This document shows, piece by piece, positions 51,967 through 56,759 of a DNA stretch of 56,759 nt. Both the position numbers and the translations under genes were made by a program. Below the pieces are notes generated by a model, which made no database searches, was not told where the DNA came from, and worked only from the letters and a program-made list of their open reading frames with translations. The DNA lies in NCBI GenBank assembly GCA_035300505.1, contig DATGVJ010000029.1, forward strand, positions 1 through 56,759, written 5' to 3'. This stretch comes from VAZQ01 sp035300505 (lineage in GTDB: Bacteria; Pseudomonadota; Alphaproteobacteria; Rhizobiales; Xanthobacteraceae). Within the stretch, counting starts at the first letter, position 1; each line of letters starts with the position of its first letter.

Positions 51967-52391
51967 GCGGCGAACCGCGGCATCGGAAGAATAGCGAAAG
52001 CACGAGTGTGCCACCCGCAGAGCGGCAAGTGCGGTCTGCCCCTTCTCCCCGCCGAGGAAGTTTCATAAGTCCTCCCGAGCGTCGCCCCACAAGAGTGCGC
52101 GACGCCTGTAACATTGAAATGGATGATAATCGAGCCTCGCCTGCCAATGGCACCCTTGCTTCCCGTTCAAAATTGGGGTTCGGCACGCCCCGCGATAGCA
52201 GCTTTGAAAAGGGTGCACTGGTAGGTCGCGGCAAAAAAGGGGGTGGGCGGCAGGATGCGAGGCCTAAACCCACAGGACCGCACGGCGAATTGGCAAGTTT
52301 GAAGACAGGGGTAAAACCTGCCGTCCTCCCTTGCCCGCTCAAACCGCTTAGAGGATTATGGTCAGATGACTCTCCTAAGCGGAGTGTGGAA
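51967..52391. other. Spacer without a gene
   Basis: Open frames through this 425-bp stretch are low-complexity and lack family similarity or ribosome sites. Its only clear structure is the inverted repeat at 52344-52382, next to the start of the following gene. Confidence 0.55.
52344..52382 (+). promoter_or_regulatory. Leader hairpin abutting a ribosome site
   Basis: CCGCTTAG (52344-52351) pairs with CTAAGCGG (52375-52382); the next bases GAG/CTC can extend it. The 3' arm overlaps the GGAG (52381-52384) that serves ATG 52392, so folding could hide the ribosome site. Confidence 0.45.
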
Positions 52392-52661
52392 ATGAGCAGC
52401 TTCACTGCGGCGTTCATAGCGCTACTACTTGTTGGCTTTTCAGCCGGGATCCAAGCGGAGGCGGGAGAGCCACATCGCTTCGAACCGCACGTGCTTCGTC
52501 ACGCCAGCCCCGGCACGCATTTCTGGACTTGGTGGCAAACCAAGTTTGATGATTACAGGGCGGCGCCTTGGTGCGATCCGACTAATCCGAATTACATAAA
52601 ACCTGGACCGCGTCGTCCCCCTTGTCGTCCGGGCGAAAGCATTGATCAGGTCTTGCGTTGA
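52392..52661 (+). CDS. Small exported protein, unknown
   Basis: 89-residue protein with a signal peptide MSSFTAAFIALLLVGFSAG ending near residue 22 (IQA). The mature part is rich in Trp, Pro and His (HRFEPHVLRHASPGTHFWTW, then WCDPTNPNY) with two Cys that could form a disulfide. I know no named family; it resembles small periplasmic proteins of Rhizobiales. GGAG stands 7 nt before ATG 52392, and a hairpin overlaps that site. It is convergent with the lipoprotein gene. Confidence 0.65.
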   Translation: MSSFTAAFIALLLVGFSAGIQAEAGEPHRFEPHVLRHASPGTHFWTWWQTKFDDYRAAPWCDPTNPNYIKPGPRRPPCRPGESIDQVLR

Positions 52662-52706
52662 TTGGGCCGGTTTGACGAGCCCGCCGCAGAATCTACGCAT
52701 GCAGAT

Positions 52707-53282
52707 TCACTTATTGACCTTATTCTCTTCGCCACGGAGCAGTAGCACGCTCAACGGCTCGCGCTGAGCCTTTGCCATTGAGCGCGCGATTTGCGCGAGC
52801 GCATCGGCCGAAGAGATTCGGCAGGTATACTCGGCTCTTGGATCGCAAAGTTTCGCACGGGTTTCCTCGTCGAGGTCATTTTCCTCGATCGGGGACATCA
52901 CGTAGACTTCTTCCGCAGCCTTGCGGATGATAGCGTAGTTCACATTGGGGAGCGTGTCCGGCGTGGGAAAACCCTGCACAATATAGTCCTGGGCGCCGAA
53001 GTAATGGATTGTAAAGGGCCTCACCGCGCCCTTCGCGCCGGAGACTGGCTCGTAACGCGTGCCGCTCCACGCGTAGGCGACGATGTCACCAAGCGGATCG
53101 GTTTGTTCCTTGCCGACCGGGACCATGTGCACGCGCAGTTTTTGACCCATGATGGGCTCTGCGTTCTTCAGGAGCGGTTCGGCGGAGTCCACGCAGGCGC
53201 CAAGCGCAAGCGTTGAGAGGACTGCGACGGCGGATAGAATTCGCCTCAAGACGCCCGATGCAATCGAATGGTACGAGATCAT
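52707..53282 (-). CDS. Predicted lipoprotein, unknown
   Basis: 191-residue lipoprotein: signal MISYHSIASGVLRRILSAV, lipobox LALGAC with the lipidated Cys near residue 29. The mature domain contains LRVHMVPVGKEQTDPLGDIV, AVRPFTIHYFGAQDYIVQGF and a late CDPRAEYTCRISSADAL pair of Cys. I do not recognise the family. ATG 53282 is preferred because GGGGG lies 6 nt before it; further upstream codons are not signal-like. Single gene. Confidence 0.72.
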   Translation of the reverse strand: MISYHSIASGVLRRILSAVAVLSTLALGACVDSAEPLLKNAEPIMGQKLRVHMVPVGKEQTDPLGDIVAYAWSGTRYEPVSGAKGAVRPFTIHYFGAQDYIVQGFPTPDTLPNVNYAIIRKAAEEVYVMSPIEENDLDEETRAKLCDPRAEYTCRISSADALAQIARSMAKAQREPLSVLLLRGEENKVNK

Positions 53283-53447
53283 GCGGCACCCCCTGTTCAT
53301 GCTCGCCACCCTACGATGGACCGTCGGCGTGGACGTTACCATAATCTGGGGTGGCCGCAACGCCGGCCAAACGCCACTCGGAAGGAACCCGCACGGCGTG
53401 GTGCGCTGGCGGCTGGTCGATTTACGCAAGCGGATGGCTCCTTGCCT

Positions 53448-53894
53448 TCAAGAACAAGGGCCGCTTGGAAAGAACTCCTGATTGATGAACTTCTGGTCTA
53501 GACGATTTGAAAGAACAAGCGCGTTTACTTCCATCCAGACGCGAGCCTCAAAGTCGATCACCCTTAGCCCGGTACGGCAAATGACTCCACGTGAACAGGC
53601 CTCGACCCATACCAGGATACTTGGAAACATGTTTAACTGATATTTCTCCGATAATTCCGCACATCCGCCCCGCGTTGCGTCCCACGTCTTTGCCTCATTA
53701 AATCCGGAGTTGCCTTCATGAGAAAATGTTGTGCTCAACATTACTAATGGCCCGCTTTGATTGACACTCCAGTCGATGCCAAAATTTTTACCACCAACGG
53801 TGATCACTTGCGAATTTGATCCAAGGGTTTGAGCTACCTCCTGCGTTGAAACACTGAGACACATCAAAGCAAGTGTAGCTGCCATCCAGTTCAT
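53448..53894 (-). CDS. Exported hypothetical protein
   Basis: 148-residue protein starting MNWMAATLALMCLSVSTQEV, a short signal peptide. The mature part has VITVGGKNFGIDWSVNQSGP, GGCAELSEKYQLNMFPSILVW and two further Cys (EACSRGVICRTG), so disulfides are likely. No family recognised. It is visibly less G+C-rich than its surroundings. A strong GGGGAGG site lies 5 nt before ATG 53894; the longer upstream frame has none. Confidence 0.68.
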   Translation of the reverse strand: MNWMAATLALMCLSVSTQEVAQTLGSNSQVITVGGKNFGIDWSVNQSGPLVMLSTTFSHEGNSGFNEAKTWDATRGGCAELSEKYQLNMFPSILVWVEACSRGVICRTGLRVIDFEARVWMEVNALVLSNRLDQKFINQEFFPSGPCS

Positions 53895-54219
53895 GTAAGC
53901 CTCCCCAATAGCTTCAACGGCAGCCTGCCGCGTGGACCATGGGAAGTCGCAACCGGCAGCGGAGGTCCGTTGAAGGTCTACACACCATACTGGCAGGCAA
54001 GTTTCGGAAGTAGTCCGTTGACGGCAACGGACGGCCACTATATATAGTGTGTTTACACTTTTGTGGCACCATTACCGGCAAAATAGTGCTTTCGGGAGAC
54101 TGTCGCAACGTCCCCGACTCGTTTAGTCGGGACGGGGTTCCTCGGCCGGGCGTATCGTTGGGGCAGGCTCAACCGGTGGGCCGATCCTGTTGGCTTCACA
54201 TCTGCAATCAGAGGGCATC
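53895..54219. other. Divergent promoter spacer
   Basis: The 325 bp between the exported protein and the ThyX-like gene hold no gene. They contain the palindrome at 54036-54049 and a CCCGACT/AGTCGGG hairpin around 54114-54132. Confidence 0.55.
54036..54049. promoter_or_regulatory. 14-bp perfect A+T-rich palindrome
   Basis: CACTATATATAGTG in the divergent spacer, 142 nt from the exported-protein start and 171 nt from the ThyX-like start. A possible dimeric repressor operator; the regulator is unknown. Confidence 0.35.
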
Positions 54220-55539
54220 ATGCGGGTATTTGTCTTCGACGAATTCGAACCGGAGACCTCTGCGATGCTGCAGGCTCTGTATAGCCGATCTTCAAGCAGC
54301 GTGACCGATCACGTCGCCAAGGTTCGCGAGAAGGGCTCGGGTCGGTTCATGGCGAGCTACTATGTCGGATACGGCCATGCATCGATCGGCGATTGTGGCG
54401 TGACCACGTTTTTTCTTGAAGACATTTCACTGCTGGCATGCAAGGCCGTCCAGGACAATCCTCTCTATTCGGGCCAGGAGTCTTCCACCCGATACATCGA
54501 CTTCTCCCGTCAAAGACTGTGCGATCCAATCGGCTCGTCGCGTTCGGAGGCATTGCAGCGCCGGTGGGTGGATTTCTATTGTGAAAGCGCCTCCGGCGTG
54601 ACGAGCTATCTCAAATCATGTTTTCCGCTTGCTGCCGGCGGCAACGAGAAGCAATGGGAAAAAGCCATCGTGGCCAGGGGATTTGATATCCTGCGCGGCT
54701 TTCTTCCGGCAGGAGTCACGTCTCAAACCTCATGGACGACGAATTTACGACAGGCGCATGAGCATCTCCTTCGGCTTGAAGCGCATCCGCTGGATGAAGT
54801 GCGGCTTCTGGCGAACGAATGTCGTCAGGCGCTTGTTCACAAATACCCAAACAGTTTTGGTCACAAGATTGCATCGGCAGAGCGGGAATATCTAAATCTC
54901 ATTTCCGCAAACGAGGCTTATTACCTGCCACAGGACGGGTGTCCCGCCGCCGGGGAGTTTAGATACAAGACCAACATTGACAATCACGATCTCGAAGCGA
55001 GCTCGCTCGATCTTATTGCGCTTAGGCCCCGGAAGTGCCAATTGCCGAAATCGCTGGGGCGCTTTGGGGTTTATCAATGTGAATTCCTGCTCGACTTTGG
55101 ATCGTTTCGCGACCTTCAGCGCCATCGCGGCGGCATGTGTCGCATGCCGATGCTTACAGAAGCTTTTGGCCTTCATCCCTGGTACTTCAATCACTTGCCG
55201 GATGCGCTCCGTGTGAAGGCGGAGACTTTTGTGAGTCAACAATTGAGCGAGTTGAACGACATCGATCCGAAAATTACGAGGGAAGTAAAGCAATACTATC
55301 TGCCAATCGGCATGAATGTCGCTTGTCAGATCACATATGATTTGCCCGAAATGGTTTACGTCGCTGAACTTCGTTCAAATCAAACCGTGCACCCGACGCT
55401 TCGATGGGTGGCGCAACAGATGGCGCAAGTGCTTGCGGCGAACCATCCCAAGCTCGCGCTGCATGCTGACCTTTCCGAAAGCGAGTTCTGCCTTCGGCGC
55501 GGTTCCCAGGATATTGTGGAACGGTCGTCGGCGGCGTGA
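54220..55539 (+). CDS. Doubled ThyX-like (flavin-dependent thymidylate synthase fold) protein
   Basis: 439-residue protein, about twice a standard ThyX. The N-terminal half has GYGHASIGDCGVTTFFLEDIS near residue 50, SSTRYIDFSRQ near residue 88 and LPAGVTSQTSWTTNLRQAHE near 165, all typical of ThyX-fold positions. The C-terminal half has DFGSFRDLQRHRGGMCRMPM near residue 292, holding an RHRxxx motif, and TYDLPEMVYVAELRSNQTVH. The canonical RHRxxSxxExSxRY motif is split or altered: RHR in the second half, STRY in the first. Long two-domain ThyX proteins are annotated elsewhere; whether this one makes dTMP is unclear. AGAGGGC precedes ATG 54220; an upstream TTG is less likely. Confidence 0.75.
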   Translation: MRVFVFDEFEPETSAMLQALYSRSSSSVTDHVAKVREKGSGRFMASYYVGYGHASIGDCGVTTFFLEDISLLACKAVQDNPLYSGQESSTRYIDFSRQRLCDPIGSSRSEALQRRWVDFYCESASGVTSYLKSCFPLAAGGNEKQWEKAIVARGFDILRGFLPAGVTSQTSWTTNLRQAHEHLLRLEAHPLDEVRLLANECRQALVHKYPNSFGHKIASAEREYLNLISANEAYYLPQDGCPAAGEFRYKTNIDNHDLEASSLDLIALRPRKCQLPKSLGRFGVYQCEFLLDFGSFRDLQRHRGGMCRMPMLTEAFGLHPWYFNHLPDALRVKAETFVSQQLSELNDIDPKITREVKQYYLPIGMNVACQITYDLPEMVYVAELRSNQTVHPTLRWVAQQMAQVLAANHPKLALHADLSESEFCLRRGSQDIVERSSAA

Positions 55540-55577
55540 GGCGTATCGACGGCTTCAGCGCTGACTTTACTCGTGGC

Positions 55578-56759
55578 TCACCCCTTGCAGCGGCGCTCCA
55601 GCTCCAACACACGGTCCGTCATTTCGCCCGACAGTCCCAAATAATTTGCCGGATCGCACATCTTTTCGAGTTCCGCACGGCTCACATGCGCGGAAATCTC
55701 CTTGTTCTTTGCGAGCAGGTCGACGAGGGAAGCATCGCTGGTCGCGGCTACGCGGCAGATGTCGTAGACGAGATCATGGGCGCGCTGGCGGCCGAGATGG
55801 GGACCGAGCCCCATCATGACCTGTTCGGAAACGATGGCGCCGCCCGTGAGATCGAGATTCTTCCGCATGCGCTCGGCGTCGACTTCAAGCCCGCGCACGA
55901 GGTCGCGCGTCTGTCGCAAGCAACCCGACGACAGCAGGAAGATTTCCGGCAATGCGATCCATTCGATTTCCCACGGGCCGGTCGAACGCTCGTGGTCGGC
56001 GACGGCGGCTTCCAACAGTGCCGCGGCGTTCTGGCGAACGAGGGCTGCGGTGGCGTGAATATAGAGCGATGAAATCGGATTGCGTTTCTGCGGCATGGTG
56101 CTCGAGGAGCCGCGGCCCTCGTGGAAGGGCTCGAAGACTTCGGCAACTTCGGTCTGCATCAGGAGTTTCACGTCCATTGATATCTTGCCCAATGTGCCGG
56201 TGAGGAGCCCGAGAAAGCAGCCTACTTCGCCGATGCGGTCGCGCACGGTGTGCCAGGCAATTTCGGGTTGGGCTAGGTTGAGTTCCTTCATCAGGCCTTC
56301 CTGCACGGCCAGGCCCTGTGGGCCGATCGATGCCAGCGTGCCGACCGCGCCGCCGAATTCCCCGGCCAATATGCGTGGGCGCATCTGCTTGAGGCGCTCG
56401 CGATGGCGCTGCATGGCCGCGAGCAGGCACGCGCATTTGAATCCGAAGGTGAGCGGCACGGCTTGCTGCAAATTGCTGCGGCCGGCCATCGGCGTGTCGC
56501 GGTGGCGGAGCGCTTGATCGGCGAGCGCCGCCGCGATCGCCTCCATGTCGGCCTCGACAAGATCGAGTGCCTGGCGGATTTGCATGACGGCGGCCGTATC
56601 GGTGATGTCCTGCGTGGTTGCCCCCCAGTGGCACCATTCGCCCAGGCCCTTGTCGCAGATGGCGACGATCTGCTGCACGACGCCGAGGATCGGATAGCCG
56701 ATGCGTTCGGTAGTCTGTTTCAGCTTTGCAAAGTCGATGTTCTCGACCTTGCACTTCGC
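55578..56759 (-). CDS. Adenylosuccinate lyase/PcaB-family enzyme (partial)
   Basis: The C-terminal 393 residues of a fumarase/aspartase-superfamily lyase; the start lies beyond the right edge. Motifs: WCHWGATTQDITDTA (first conserved region), MAGRSNLQQAVPLTFG (second), and the superfamily signature GSSSTMPQKRNP (third) with the mobile catalytic loop. The C-terminal domain resembles the group annotated adenylosuccinate lyase family or 3-carboxymuconate cycloisomerase. With no purine or protocatechuate genes in view, the substrate is open. The stop at 55578 is convergent with the ThyX-like gene, 38 bp apart. Confidence 0.9.
   Translation of the reverse strand, partial: AKCKVENIDFAKLKQTTERIGYPILGVVQQIVAICDKGLGEWCHWGATTQDITDTAAVMQIRQALDLVEADMEAIAAALADQALRHRDTPMAGRSNLQQAVPLTFGFKCACLLAAMQRHRERLKQMRPRILAGEFGGAVGTLASIGPQGLAVQEGLMKELNLAQPEIAWHTVRDRIGEVGCFLGLLTGTLGKISMDVKLLMQTEVAEVFEPFHEGRGSSSTMPQKRNPISSLYIHATAALVRQNAAALLEAAVADHERSTGPWEIEWIALPEIFLLSSGCLRQTRDLVRGLEVDAERMRKNLDLTGGAIVSEQVMMGLGPHLGRQRAHDLVYDICRVAATSDASLVDLLAKNKEISAHVSRAELEKMCDPANYLGLSGEMTDRVLELERRCKG

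Noticed and set aside
51963..52661. 232-codon frame reaching through the spacer into the small exported protein
   Set aside because: The upstream part is low-complexity; the signal peptide and ribosome site place the start at 52392.

Overview
The window looks like chromosomal DNA of an alphaproteobacterium of the order Hyphomicrobiales, probably Bradyrhizobiaceae/Xanthobacteraceae-like. Evidence: high G+C, several orphan TctC/Bug-type binding proteins, general amino-acid binding protein, NepR-type and sigma-EcfG-type stress signals, Omp25/31-like barrels, and the palindromic repeats typical of that group. This is inference from gene content; no rRNA is present. There is one tRNA (tRNA-Gly, anticodon CCC, 18304-18377). 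I see no CRISPR array, prophage or complete insertion sequence.

Layout. 1-3201: dipeptide/nickel-type ABC importer on the minus strand (binding protein, two permeases, the second cut by the window edge). 3447-8284: peroxiredoxin-like protein, then a tightly overlapped trehalose operon read leftwards (otsB, a GH15 hydrolase, otsA). 8376-9042: three promoter-like sites matching the sigma-EcfG consensus (GGAAC, 17 nt, GTT) and a small NepR-like anti-sigma protein. 9076-13246: an NDP-forming acyl-CoA ligase and a hydroxycinnamoyl-CoA hydratase/lyase (a likely ferulate/coumarate pair) with a divergent Bug-type binding protein. 14427-17609: a stress cluster behind another EcfG-type site: DUF2267, a CBS-pair protein, a decayed PCMT/erythromycin-esterase fusion gene and a DUF6496 protein.

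18880-25160: cell-envelope genes. These are a DUF805 membrane protein, a tandemly duplicated two-gene outer-membrane module, a collagen-like lipoprotein, a protein made of two copies of an unknown domain, a transposase scar, and an Arg/Glu-rich secreted protein behind a fifth EcfG-type site. 25248-27176: YCII, SRPBCC and ArsR genes with an ArsR operator. 27391-35600: FAD mono-oxygenase-like protein, ethanolamine ammonia-lyase eutBC without its usual companions, Tex, UPF0158 and an L,D-transpeptidase. 35702-43910: amino-acid binding protein, SulP/STAS/cyclic-nucleotide-domain fusion, a 7-TM protein, a PanE-like reductase with a Bug protein, an exported RidA-like protein, a small cloverleaf-like repeat and another Bug protein. 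44040-51966: hipBA toxin-antitoxin, MmgE/PrpD, and an SbcD/YhaN-like nuclease-ATPase pair. 52392-56759: small exported proteins, a doubled ThyX-like flavoprotein and an adenylosuccinate-lyase-family enzyme cut by the window end.

The unifying theme of the first half is the general stress response: EcfG-type sites precede the trehalose operon, the NepR-like gene, the DUF2267/CBS cluster and the Arg-rich exported protein, and one points into a stretch with no recognisable gene. The least explained items are that orphan promoter, the duplicated outer-membrane pair with a porin-like head and YadA-like tail, the two-domain unknown protein at 23543-24406, and the doubled ThyX-like protein.
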